Assembly: GCA_017998475.1 (NCBI GenBank)
Contig: JAGODA010000032.1
Location: forward strand, 1-15,966
Direction: 5' to 3'
Length of the DNA stretch: 15,966 bases
Origin: Spirochaetota bacterium
GTDB taxonomy: Bacteria; Spirochaetota; UBA4802; UBA5368
How positions within the stretch are numbered: the first letter of the stretch is position 1; each line of letters starts with the position of its first letter. The notes under the pieces were generated by a model. The model was not told where the DNA came from, made no database searches, and saw only the letters and a list, made by a program, of their open reading frames with translations. The position numbers were made by a program, and so were the translations under genes. This document shows positions 1 through 6,620 of the stretch, one piece after another.

Positions 1-1
1 C

Positions 2-853
2 CGCGGGAGACGGGATCTTCGTTTCAAGGTGAGCCCCGAGAAGGTAATCGCCACCAACTTCAAGATATCCAAGCACACCATCGACATCACCAATTTTACG
101 ATTCCCACCAGCATAAAGGTCATCATCGAACAGTTCCAGTCGCAGCAGGCGCGTCTTGCCGACATATTCAAGGTGGATGTTTTCCAGCCGGGCGATCCGA
201 TTATCGAGAGGGTCAAGAAGACCCAGAAGACCGTATATGTGGCCGATTTCTCGAATCCCGACTCGCTGGCGCCGGAAAACGATAATTTTATCGATCTTCG
301 TGATTTTCTGGGGGACGAGGCGGGCCTTTATCTCAAAAAAGGGGTCGAGCGGGGTTATAAATCCCTCATCATCTCACCCGTGACGTACATCACACAGTCC
401 GAACAGCCCATTCCTTTCGCCTACATACAGGCGATCTCGAAAAAGGAGACACTTCCAATCGATAAAGTGCTCGAGATCAAGGAACTCGGTTTCGCGCTCA
501 TGGACCGGATTCGCGACGCAAACACCCTGATGGTGCCGGTCCATCAGCAGATAATGGATATCAGTCTGGGCGGCGCGAAGCTTCTGCTCTCCGATGAGAA
601 TCTGAAGAAGTACGTCATCCATTCGAAGGGGTTCGTTTTCGACATCGTTTTCAAGCTGCAGGCCCCCATCACCATCTACGGGGAAATCAAGTTCACCTTC
701 AATGACAGCGCCGGAAACCTGTATGTGGGTGTGGATTTCGCGGGAAATTCGTCCCGCAAGGACGAGATGAAGCGGTTTTATTCGATCATCAAACCCATGG
801 AGATCGAATATAAAAACCGGCTTATAAAGGAAATGAAGCAAAAGAACCGCTGA
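2..853 (+). CDS. PilZ-like domain protein, 5' end outside the window
   Basis: The frame is open from nt 2 to a TGA at 851-853, with no stop before the window edge. The first in-frame start (GTG at 29) has no Shine-Dalgarno sequence, so the gene probably begins upstream. Counting from that GTG, the C-terminal third (about 165-265) looks like a PilZ beta-barrel: it carries the D-x-S-x-x-G signature at 177-182 (DISLGG) followed by alternating hydrophobic strands. The first 160 residues are an unrecognised alpha/beta region. The usual RxxxR motif of c-di-GMP-binding PilZ domains is not visible before the signature; R160 and R162 are the only nearby arginines. It may therefore be a PilZ fold that binds no c-di-GMP. 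The role is unknown; signalling or motility control is a family-level guess. The gene converges on tsaB with a 3-nt gap and no terminator between them. Confidence 0.6.
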   Translation, partial: RGRRDLRFKVSPEKVIATNFKISKHTIDITNFTIPTSIKVIIEQFQSQQARLADIFKVDVFQPGDPIIERVKKTQKTVYVADFSNPDSLAPENDNFIDLRDFLGDEAGLYLKKGVERGYKSLIISPVTYITQSEQPIPFAYIQAISKKETLPIDKVLEIKELGFALMDRIRDANTLMVPVHQQIMDISLGGAKLLLSDENLKKYVIHSKGFVFDIVFKLQAPITIYGEIKFTFNDSAGNLYVGVDFAGNSSRKDEMKRFYSIIKPMEIEYKNRLIKEMKQKNR

Positions 854-856
854 CCA

Positions 857-1567
857 TCACCCCCGCCCTGGTCCGTTTCCCGTTTCCCTGAGTACTTCCG
901 CGTCCGACTTGCGAGCGTAATACGGCAGTACTGCCATGATGTCTTCGAACCGGTCGGGATTTTCAGCGTATAGTTTATCGACGAGGCGGCAGGCCGTTCC
1001 GCCGGAGGGGATGAATCCCCCTCGAATTTCGCACCCCGGAACCATATCCCCGATCCTGTCCCTATACCGATCGCATCCGTCGCCGACCGCTATTGTGCGC
1101 GCCCCGAGAGTCTTTTCGCAGAGCAGGGCGATGTCGTAGTCGCCCGGGGGCACAAGCTCGGAGGGGACGAGCGGGTCGTCGCCGGCCCGGTAGAGCGCGC
1201 CGAAAACGCGTCCCTTCTTCGCGTCGAAGGCCGCCAGTACGTATTCGCCGGGAGAGGCGGTAACCGATACCGCATAAAAAAGCTGCGACATTACCGGTAC
1301 CAGGGGCACGCCGAGCGCCTGCGCGAGCATGCGCGCGGTGCTCACGGCGATGCGAATCCCCGTAAAGGAGCCGGGCCCCACGCCCACGCCGATGAGGCCG
1401 ATATCGCGAATGCCGATGCCGAGCGCAACGAGCGCGGCGTCGAGATTTGAAAACAGCGTAACCGAATGCGAAACGCCCGGGACGGCCGTGCGGTCCGATA
1501 TCCGCCCGTCCGCGGAAACGGCGAGCAGTTCTATCGAGGTGGAGGTCTCAATCACCAGGGTATTCAA
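857..1567 (-). CDS. tsaB: tRNA t6A37 biosynthesis protein TsaB
   Basis: TsaB is the non-catalytic Kae1/TsaD paralogue that joins TsaD and TsaE to transfer threonylcarbamoyl to A37 of ANN-decoding tRNAs in the cytoplasm. The N-terminus (NTLVIETST) is the ASKHA-fold phosphate-1 strand, and GVGPGSFTGIRIAVSTA at residues 62-78 is the family signature. Length is 236 residues, normal for TsaB. The start is taken as TTG at 1567 because AGGAAG lies just upstream and the conserved fold begins there; the frame stays open to 1810, but those extra residues are antisense-like to tsaE. The start lies inside the 3' end of tsaE (20-nt overlap), suggesting translational coupling. Confidence 0.9.
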   Translation of the reverse strand: MNTLVIETSTSIELLAVSADGRISDRTAVPGVSHSVTLFSNLDAALVALGIGIRDIGLIGVGVGPGSFTGIRIAVSTARMLAQALGVPLVPVMSQLFYAVSVTASPGEYVLAAFDAKKGRVFGALYRAGDDPLVPSELVPPGDYDIALLCEKTLGARTIAVGDGCDRYRDRIGDMVPGCEIRGGFIPSGGTACRLVDKLYAENPDRFEDIMAVLPYYARKSDAEVLRETGNGPGRG

Positions 1568-1976
1568 CTCGGATCTTCCTTTCGTGCTCGTTGTGATATT
1601 CCAGATATATGTGGATCGTCGATTCCGGAAGCATGCCGGCGGCGCGCTCCGCCCACTCGATGACGGAAACGCCCTCGCCCTCCCAGTATTCCTCGAAGCC
1701 CAGTTCGACGAACTCGGCCGGCCGTTCGATGCGATACAGGTCGAAATGGTACAGCGGCGGCGCCCCCTCGTATATCTCGAGAAGGGTGAAGGTGGGGCTG
1801 GTGATGTCATCGGTGATGCCGAGACCCCTGGCTATGCCGCGCGCCAGTACGGTTTTCCCGCTTCCAAGGTCGCCGTACAGCGCGTACACCGTCCCGGGGC
1901 GGGCGCTCTTGCCGAGCTCCATCCCAAGGCTCAGGCTCTCATTCTCGGAGCGGCTTATTATGGTCGAAACGCGCAT
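1548..1976 (-). CDS. tsaE: tRNA t6A37 biosynthesis ATPase TsaE
   Basis: TsaE is a small P-loop ATPase that drives turnover of the TsaB-TsaD complex in t6A synthesis. The 142-residue protein has the Walker A motif GDLGSGKT at 35-42, the SPTF segment at 60-63, HFDLYR at 77-82 and the VIEWAE motif at 105-110, all family hallmarks in the expected order. The ATG at 1976 is chosen because the fold begins there. It is preceded by AAGGGAG at very short spacing, so an alternative TTG at 2012, inside the end of rluD and without a ribosome site, cannot be excluded. It sits 16 nt after rluD and overlaps tsaB, so the three probably form one transcript. Confidence 0.93.
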   Translation of the reverse strand: MRVSTIISRSENESLSLGMELGKSARPGTVYALYGDLGSGKTVLARGIARGLGITDDITSPTFTLLEIYEGAPPLYHFDLYRIERPAEFVELGFEEYWEGEGVSVIEWAERAAGMLPESTIHIYLEYHNEHERKIRVEYPGD

Positions 1977-1992
1977 ACTCCCTTCAGGTCGC

Positions 1993-2931
1993 TCAAGGGG
2001 CAGCTTTTTCAAGTCTTTTTATGAATTCTGTGATGTGCTCGGGCGGTTCGATCTCGAAACGCACCCGCTTTCCCGTAGCGGGGTGCTCGAATTCGAGAAG
2101 CACCGACGCGAGAAGCAGATAGGGCACGCGGTGTTTCTCCCATTTTCGGGAGTAGATGGGGTCGCCGACCACAGGCAATCCGGCCGATGAAAGGTGCACG
2201 CGTATCTGGTGAGTACGCCCGGTGTGGATCAGGACATCGAAGAGAGAAAAGACACCGGAATGGGTATGGTATACCTTCTTTAGAAAAAGCTCCGTTACCG
2301 CTTCCCTGCCGTCGTCGCGGATACACATCTTGTGCCTGTATCTGGGGTGCCGGCCGATGGGCGAATCTATTATGCAGTGCTCCCGCGGCGGTTTGCCGGT
2401 GGCCAGCGCGACATAGCGCTTCGTGACGGTCCTTCCGGCGAAGGCCTCGGAGAGCGCGCGGTGGGCCCGGTCCGTCTTCGCGATCACCATCACGCCGGCC
2501 GTGTCCTTGTCGAGGCGGTGCACGATTCCCGGGCGCTCGACGCCGCCGATCGAGGAGAGGTCTTTTAGATGATAAAGCAGCGCGTTGACGAGGGTGCCGT
2601 CGCTGTTGCCCGGACCGGGATGAACGACGAGACCCGCCGGTTTGTTGATGACGGCCAGGTCCCCGTCCTGGTACAGTATGTCGAGGGGGATGTTCTGAGG
2701 TTCCAGGTCGAGGGTTTCTGGCTCGGGAAACGATATGGCCACGATGTCGTCGGTATGAAGCCGGTGGTTGGGTTTCACGACCGCGCCGTTAACGACGATG
2801 CGCTCCTCGCGGATGAGCCGCTGGATCAGGCTGCGCGAGAGATCCATTTCGAGGGACCGTGTGAGGAAGCGATCGATGCGCTCGAGCTCGCCCTCTTCGG
2901 GTACCGATATTTCGATGTGTTCGCCGTTCAT
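1993..2931 (-). CDS. rluD: Large-subunit rRNA pseudouridine synthase, RluD/RluA family
   Basis: This enzyme isomerises uridine to pseudouridine in 23S rRNA; RluD acts around helix 69. An N-terminal S4 RNA-binding domain (about 17-65, with RLIREERIVVNG) is followed by the RluA catalytic domain, whose motif HRLDKDTAG at 138-146 carries the catalytic Asp141. Further family segments are VINKPAGLVVHPG (about 94-106) and HTGRTHQIRVHL. The length, 312 residues, is usual for the RluD/YlyB group. Assignment to RluD rather than another RluA-type enzyme rests on the S4 domain and length. The ATG at 2931 has no strong Shine-Dalgarno. A good promoter lies about 170 nt upstream, leaving a long hairpin-rich leader. 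It is probably the first gene of an rluD-tsaE-tsaB unit. Confidence 0.9.
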   Translation of the reverse strand: MNGEHIEISVPEEGELERIDRFLTRSLEMDLSRSLIQRLIREERIVVNGAVVKPNHRLHTDDIVAISFPEPETLDLEPQNIPLDILYQDGDLAVINKPAGLVVHPGPGNSDGTLVNALLYHLKDLSSIGGVERPGIVHRLDKDTAGVMVIAKTDRAHRALSEAFAGRTVTKRYVALATGKPPREHCIIDSPIGRHPRYRHKMCIRDDGREAVTELFLKKVYHTHSGVFSLFDVLIHTGRTHQIRVHLSSAGLPVVGDPIYSRKWEKHRVPYLLLASVLLEFEHPATGKRVRFEIEPPEHITEFIKRLEKAAP

Positions 2932-2954
2932 GATGCATTAAACCGGTGCGCCCG

Positions 2955-3063
2955 GCGGTACTCCGCGCGGGTACCGCAAAACCGCATTGCCTCCGCCGGA
3001 TAAAATCCAGGCGTCGCCCTGGATACGGCTTCCCCTTGGAATGGAAGCCTGCCCGCAAGCAGG
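2955..3063 (-). other. Hairpin-rich 5' leader of rluD
   Basis: Four short perfect inverted repeats lie between the rluD promoter and its start. They are GCGGTAC/GTACCGC (2955-2961/2971-2977), ATCCAGG/CCTGGAT (3005-3011/3018-3024), GGCTTCC/GGAAGCC (3027-3033/3043-3049) and CCTGC/GCAGG (3048-3052/3059-3063). The second and third are 7-bp stems placed almost back to back; the fourth overlaps the third by 2 nt. None is followed by a T-run, so they are not intrinsic terminators. They may form a structured leader, but no known riboswitch class was recognised. Confidence 0.4.
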
Positions 3064-3096
3064 TCTGAATCCGTTCGAGCGCGGAATCGATGATCG

Positions 3097-3124
3097 ATTA
3101 TATATTGACTTCCTCGTCAGTCCA
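3097..3124 (-). promoter_or_regulatory. Candidate sigma-70 promoter for rluD-tsaE-tsaB
   Basis: On the minus strand, TGGACT (3124-3119) and a perfect TATAAT (3102-3097) are separated by 16 nt. Transcription would start near 3090, giving a leader of about 160 nt before the rluD ATG. The same stretch holds a weaker plus-strand promoter facing the membrane-protein gene, so the two divergent promoters would overlap. Confidence 0.55.
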
Positions 3125-3133
3125 TTCATTAAT
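3105..3133 (+). promoter_or_regulatory. Weak candidate promoter for the membrane protein gene
   Basis: TTGACT (3105-3110) is followed after 17 nt by ATTAAT (3128-3133), matching the consensus at 5/6 and 4/6 positions. Transcription would begin about 3140, practically at the ATG at 3141, implying a leaderless or nearly leaderless mRNA. No Shine-Dalgarno precedes that ATG, which agrees with this reading. Confidence 0.35.
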
Positions 3134-3140
3134 AACCGGC

Positions 3141-3578
3141 ATGAATCTTGAAGCGGTACGCCTGTCCCTGGCCTCCCGGGCGGAAAAGCTCGCGGCGTAT
3201 CCGGTCGAACACGCCGGAACGATCTATGCGTACACGAGCGCGCTCTATTTTATGGAGATCATCTATCTGATGGTCGCCATCGCCTTTCTCTACGGCAGGC
3301 TGCCGGCGGTCTTCGTCGGCTTCCTGCTTTCGGGCCTGCTCTGCGCGCAGCTCATCGGCCTGGCCATGAAAAAAGAGCCGTTCCGCAAGGCCCAGCTCCT
3401 TCTGATGGAAGTGCACGCCGCGTATTCGATTCCCTTCCTGATCGGCGCGCTCTCCGGCTCCCTGCCCGCGGCGGGTTACGATCTCGTTTTTACGGCCCTG
3501 CGTTGTGTCCTGGTCGCCACGGAGGTTTACGGCATATTCCTCTTCACCGACGAGCGCGTAAGGGCCTCCTTTGCCTAG
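3141..3578 (+). CDS. Small multi-pass membrane protein of unknown function
   Basis: The 145-residue product has about four hydrophobic segments, at roughly residues 30-50, 53-74, 92-108 and 112-132, separated by short charged loops such as KKEPFRK and the terminal TDERVRASFA. The first 29 residues are amphipathic and presumably cytoplasmic. I recognise no family. ATG at 3141 is used; an in-frame ATG at 3090 would add 17 residues, but it overlaps the minus-strand promoter and has no better ribosome site. The TAG stop (3576-3578) interlocks with the TAG stop of icd on the other strand through a shared CTAG, so the genes converge with no spacer. The hydrophobic pattern supports a real gene, but nothing shows its role. 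Confidence 0.6.
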   Translation: MNLEAVRLSLASRAEKLAAYPVEHAGTIYAYTSALYFMEIIYLMVAIAFLYGRLPAVFVGFLLSGLLCAQLIGLAMKKEPFRKAQLLLMEVHAAYSIPFLIGALSGSLPAAGYDLVFTALRCVLVATEVYGIFLFTDERVRASFA

Positions 3579-4789
3579 ACGTTCTCCGCGACCGCCATGC
3601 CGAATTCCGAGCATTTGAGGAGAGTCGCGCCCGCCATCTGACGTTCGAGATCGTAAGTCACGCGCTTCTGGTCGATGGTCTTTTCGATCGCCCGAACCAG
3701 CCTGTCGGCGGCCTCGCTCCAGCCGAGAAATCTCAGCATGAGCTCGCCCGATAGAATCAGGGAGCTGGGATTCACCTTGTCCTGGCCGGCGTATTTCGGC
3801 GCCGTGCCGTGCGTCGCCTCGAACACGGCCTCGCTGTCGCCGATATTCGCGCCGGGCGCCATGCCGAGACCGCCCACCTGCGCGGCAAGAGCGTCGGAAA
3901 GGTAATCGCCGTTCAGGTTGGGCGTGGCTATAACGTCGTATTCCTCGGGCCGCAGGAGGACCTGCTGGAACATGGAGTCGGCGATGCGGTCCTTTATCAC
4001 GATTTTGTCGGCCGGCGCCTTTCCGCCGAATTTGTCCCACACCTCGTCCTCGGAAATCGTATGGTCCGAGAACTCTTCGCGGGCCAGTTCGTATCCCCAG
4101 TCCTTGAACGAACCCTCGGTGAACTTCATGATGTTGCCTTTGTGCACCAGGGTCACGCTCTTTCTCCCGTTCCGGATGGCGTACGTGATGGCGCTTCGCA
4201 CAAGGTTTTTGGTGTTCGAGATGCTGATGGGTTTGATGCCTATGCCGGCGTCGAAGTCGAGACTCTGCCCCATTTCGCGGTTGAGGAACTCGATCACCTT
4301 TCTGGCCCCGTCCGTGCCCTGTTTCCACTCGATGCCGGCGTACAGGTCCTCCATGTTCTCGCGATAGATGATCATGTCCACCTTGCCGGGGTCCTTCACG
4401 GGGCTCGGAACGCCCGAAAAATAGCGGACCGGGCGAACGCAGGCGTAGAGTTTCAATATCTGGCGCAGGGCCACGTTGATGCTGCGGATGCCGCCGCCGA
4501 CGGGCGTGGTGAGGGGGCCCTTTATCGCGACCTTGTATTCTTTGATGCGGTCTATGGTCTCGGCGGGGAGCCACTCCCCGGTGGTGTTGAAGGCCTTTTC
4601 CCCGGCGAGGACCTCCATCCATTCGATCTTTTTTTTGCCGCCGTAGGTCTTCTCGACGGCCGCGTCCAGTGCGATCTTCGTAGCGCGCCAGATGTCGGGG
4701 CCGGTGCCGTCTCCCTCGATGAACAGTATGACGGGATTGTCCGGAACCTGGATATTCCCGTGTTCGTAGCGTATCTTCTCAGCCTTCAT
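3575..4789 (-). CDS. icd: NADP-dependent isocitrate dehydrogenase
   Basis: Icd catalyses oxidative decarboxylation of isocitrate to 2-oxoglutarate in the TCA cycle, making NADPH. The 404-residue protein follows the E. coli Icd pattern throughout. IEGDGTGPDIW is near the N-terminus, GGGIRSINVALRQ at 98-110 carries the Ser equivalent to regulatory Ser113 (S103), and YRENMEDLYAGIEW binds substrate. Also present are VHKGNIMKFTEG (215-226), NLNGDYLSDALAAQVGG (291-307) and HGTAPKYAGQDKVNP (327-341), where K332 and Y333 match the NADP-specifying Lys344/Tyr345. ATG at 4789 is chosen because homology starts there and GAAGG lies 9 nt upstream. The frame remains open to 5137, but that extension looks non-coding. 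Phosphorylation by AceK is possible in principle; no aceK is present here. Confidence 0.96.
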   Translation of the reverse strand: MKAEKIRYEHGNIQVPDNPVILFIEGDGTGPDIWRATKIALDAAVEKTYGGKKKIEWMEVLAGEKAFNTTGEWLPAETIDRIKEYKVAIKGPLTTPVGGGIRSINVALRQILKLYACVRPVRYFSGVPSPVKDPGKVDMIIYRENMEDLYAGIEWKQGTDGARKVIEFLNREMGQSLDFDAGIGIKPISISNTKNLVRSAITYAIRNGRKSVTLVHKGNIMKFTEGSFKDWGYELAREEFSDHTISEDEVWDKFGGKAPADKIVIKDRIADSMFQQVLLRPEEYDVIATPNLNGDYLSDALAAQVGGLGMAPGANIGDSEAVFEATHGTAPKYAGQDKVNPSSLILSGELMLRFLGWSEAADRLVRAIEKTIDQKRVTYDLERQMAGATLLKCSEFGMAVAENV

Positions 4790-4847
4790 AGTCGCGTACC
4801 TTCGATATCGGTTAGAGTTATGCCGCCCGGAGGCCGGCGGATCAGAC

Positions 4848-4895
4848 GCATTTCCCGCACGCCGGGTATCGGCCTGAAGCGGCCCCGGGAAATGC
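4848..4895 (-). promoter_or_regulatory. Inverted repeat in the icd leader
   Basis: GCATTTCCCG (4848-4857) and CGGGAAATGC (4886-4895) are perfect 10-bp inverted repeats around a 28-nt GC-rich centre that itself can pair (CCGGG with CCCGG, GGCC with GGCC). It lies 59-106 nt upstream of the icd ATG and downstream of its candidate promoter. It could be an RNA stem in the leader or a dimeric repressor operator. There is no T-run, so it is not an intrinsic terminator. Confidence 0.5.
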
Positions 4896-4951
4896 ATACA
4901 CCATTTTGTGCCGGGCGGCGATCGGACGACGCGCCCCTCCCGAAAAACGCA

Positions 4952-4981
4952 AGTATGAAAACAGGCCTCCCTTTCTGCCAA
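4952..4981 (-). promoter_or_regulatory. Candidate sigma-70 promoter for icd
   Basis: Minus-strand TTGGCA (4981-4976) is separated by 18 nt from CATACT (4957-4952). Transcription would start near 4945 and produce a leader of about 155 nt that includes the inverted repeat at 4848-4895. Confidence 0.4.
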
Positions 4982-5211
4982 TTCTTTTTTGCCGCCCGAA
5001 ATGTAAATTCGTTGCATGGCCGCATGCCCGGTGCATATGATGGATGGGCTGTCGCGCCCGCGGACGGCCTCCCGGTGCGGTACTATCCGCCCTCGCGGAG
5101 CGATCGAAGCCCGCCGGTCGACCGCCGGCATAAGCATTCGGCCGGCTTCTGCCGATAGGATAACTGATAAAACCCGTCGGACAAAAAAAAATCGGAAGGT
5201 GAGGCACAGCC

Positions 5212-6498
5212 ATGGGCGAAAACGAAAACCTGAGCATAGACTTCTCCGAGCTCAAGTACCTCGAGCGCCAGCTCCACAACCTGAGCAGGCTCGTGGAGAT
5301 CAACGGCATCATCAATTCCACCCTCGATATCGCAAAGCTCCTCACCCTCGTCATGGAGATCATCAAGGAGATAATGGACACGGAGGCCAGCACACTGCTC
5401 CTCTACGAGGAGGACACGCGCGAGCTCGTTTTCAAGGTCGCGCTCGGCGAGGCCGGCAAGGAGCTCCAGGAGCGGTACCGCGTCAGGGTGGGGCAGGGGA
5501 TCGCCGGATGGGTGGCCGAACATTGTACGACGGTCTATATCAACGACGCGTATTCCGACGAACGCTTCGATCCCTCGTTCGACGCGAAGACGGGATTTAC
5601 CACACGCTCGATGCTGTGCGCGCCCCTGCTCTTCAAGGGACGTCTCGTCGGGGTGATACAGGCCATCAATCCGCTAAACCGGCCGGGGTTCGACGATGAG
5701 GATGTGGTGCTTTTCAACGCCTTCGCGACGCAGTGCGTGCTGGCGGTGCAGAACGCCATCTTCTTCCAGAACGCGCTGGAGGAGGAGCGTATCAAGAACG
5801 AACTGGCCGCCGCGCACTCCATCCAGCAGTCGCTCCTTCCCGCGGTGAGCCGGCGTCATAAAGACGTCGCGATCGGCGCGCGTTCGATCTCCGCGAGAGA
5901 GATGGGCGGCGAGTTCTACGATATCTTTTTCCTAAAGGACGATTCCATCGCCGTTGCGCTCGGCGACCTGCACACCAAGGGGATACCCGGGGCGCTGTAC
6001 GCTTCGGTGGTGAACGGGGCCGTAAAGGCGCTCTCGCACGGCAGGTCCGACAACCCGGCGGGAATCATCTCGTTTGTCCAGGACCTGGTTCGCGACCATA
6101 TCGGCGAGAAACTCGGCCTCTCGCTTTTTTACGCGATACTGCGCTGCGAGGACGACACAATCCGTTTCGCGAGCACGGGCATAGCCTATCCCATCCTGGT
6201 GCGCGAGGCCGTCGCCCGCTATCTGCGCTTCGGAGCGGCGGCGGGAGAAAACGCCAGCAGAAACGTGAGTGTGAAGCTTAAAAAGGGCGACACGTTCGTC
6301 ATCATCTCCGACGGGTTGATCAATGTGAAAAACCGCGCGGGACAGCTTCTGGGGCTGAACCGCGTAATGAAGCGTCTGGAGGGGAGCTTCGAGAGTCCGG
6401 ACGCGGTCATCGAATCGCTGCTATCGCTTATGAATGAATTCACCGAGAAACTGGCGCGACGCGAGGACGTCTCGATCATAGTTTTTAAAATGGAATAG
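5212..6498 (+). CDS. GAF-SpoIIE (PP2C-type) signalling protein with altered catalytic motifs
   Basis: The 428-residue protein has a short N-terminal helix, a GAF domain (about 33-185, with VRVGQGIAGWVAE and CAPLLFKGRLVGVIQAINP), a helical linker (EEERIKNELAAAHSIQQSLLP) and a C-terminal SpoIIE/RsbU-type phosphatase domain (about 210-428). Such proteins usually sense a ligand through GAF and dephosphorylate an anti-sigma-factor antagonist. Metal-binding Asp candidates remain in GGEFYD (237), GD (252), SDG (367) and RED (419). However, the normal GGDFYD reads GGEFYD, the GDVSGKG loop reads GDLHTKG (251-257) and the AGH motif reads STG. Activity is therefore uncertain. The ATG at 5212 follows GGAAGGTGAGG at good spacing. 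No anti-sigma or antagonist gene is adjacent; an ECF sigma factor lies 9 kb downstream. Confidence 0.85.
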   Translation: MGENENLSIDFSELKYLERQLHNLSRLVEINGIINSTLDIAKLLTLVMEIIKEIMDTEASTLLLYEEDTRELVFKVALGEAGKELQERYRVRVGQGIAGWVAEHCTTVYINDAYSDERFDPSFDAKTGFTTRSMLCAPLLFKGRLVGVIQAINPLNRPGFDDEDVVLFNAFATQCVLAVQNAIFFQNALEEERIKNELAAAHSIQQSLLPAVSRRHKDVAIGARSISAREMGGEFYDIFFLKDDSIAVALGDLHTKGIPGALYASVVNGAVKALSHGRSDNPAGIISFVQDLVRDHIGEKLGLSLFYAILRCEDDTIRFASTGIAYPILVREAVARYLRFGAAAGENASRNVSVKLKKGDTFVIISDGLINVKNRAGQLLGLNRVMKRLEGSFESPDAVIESLLSLMNEFTEKLARREDVSIIVFKME

Positions 6499-6503
6499 TT
6501 GAA

Positions 6504-6525
6504 GGCGCGAATACGAATTCGCGCC
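6504..6525 (+). terminator. Strong hairpin after the GAF-SpoIIE gene
   Basis: GGCGCGAAT and ATTCGCGCC pair perfectly over 9 bp around a 4-nt loop, only 6 nt after the stop codon. No T-run follows on either strand, so if it ends transcription it does so without the classic U-tract. It is formed by the first unit of the tandem repeat. Confidence 0.35.
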
Positions 6526-6612
6526 AGACGAATACGAATTAGCGCCAGACGAATACGAATTCGCGCCAGACAAACGCACATTCGCGCGTCACGAATGCAC
6601 GTTCACCCCGCG
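6508..6612. repeat. 21-bp tandem repeat, about five units
   Basis: Units begin at 6508, 6529, 6550, 6571 and 6592. The first three are nearly identical, reading CGAATACGAATTNGCGCC followed by AGA, where N is C, A, C. Units four and five are degraded (AAACGCACATTCGCGC, GAATGCACGTTCACCC), but they keep the 21-bp period. The array fills the gap between two convergent genes and ends just before the wecG-like stop. There are no spacers, so it is not a CRISPR array. Confidence 0.9.
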
Positions 6613-6620
6613 CGTATGCG

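Larger units (their letters stand above)
4790..5211. other. Divergent intergenic region between icd and the GAF-SpoIIE gene
   Basis: This 422-bp gap holds the icd promoter and leader hairpin on the minus side. On the plus side it has the palindrome CGGTCGACCG at 5115-5124, two GCCGGC boxes at 5124-5129 and 5141-5146, and an A-rich stretch before the ribosome site. Long open frames cross it in both directions, but they are GC-driven shadows lacking any recognisable protein features. No clear plus-strand -35/-10 pair was found. Confidence 0.6.

Noticed and set aside
3129..5158. Long open frames antisense and out of frame to icd (about 450-500 codons)
   Set aside because: They have skewed Arg/Gly/His composition, no recognisable domain, and lie over a clear Icd coding sequence; they arise from high GC at third positions.
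6219..6581. Minus-strand ORF beginning with repeated ARIRIR residues
   Set aside because: The repeat comes from translating the 21-bp DNA tandem repeat, and the remainder is antisense to the GAF-SpoIIE gene.
6508..6612. CRISPR array
   Set aside because: Units are contiguous without unique spacers, and no cas genes are near.
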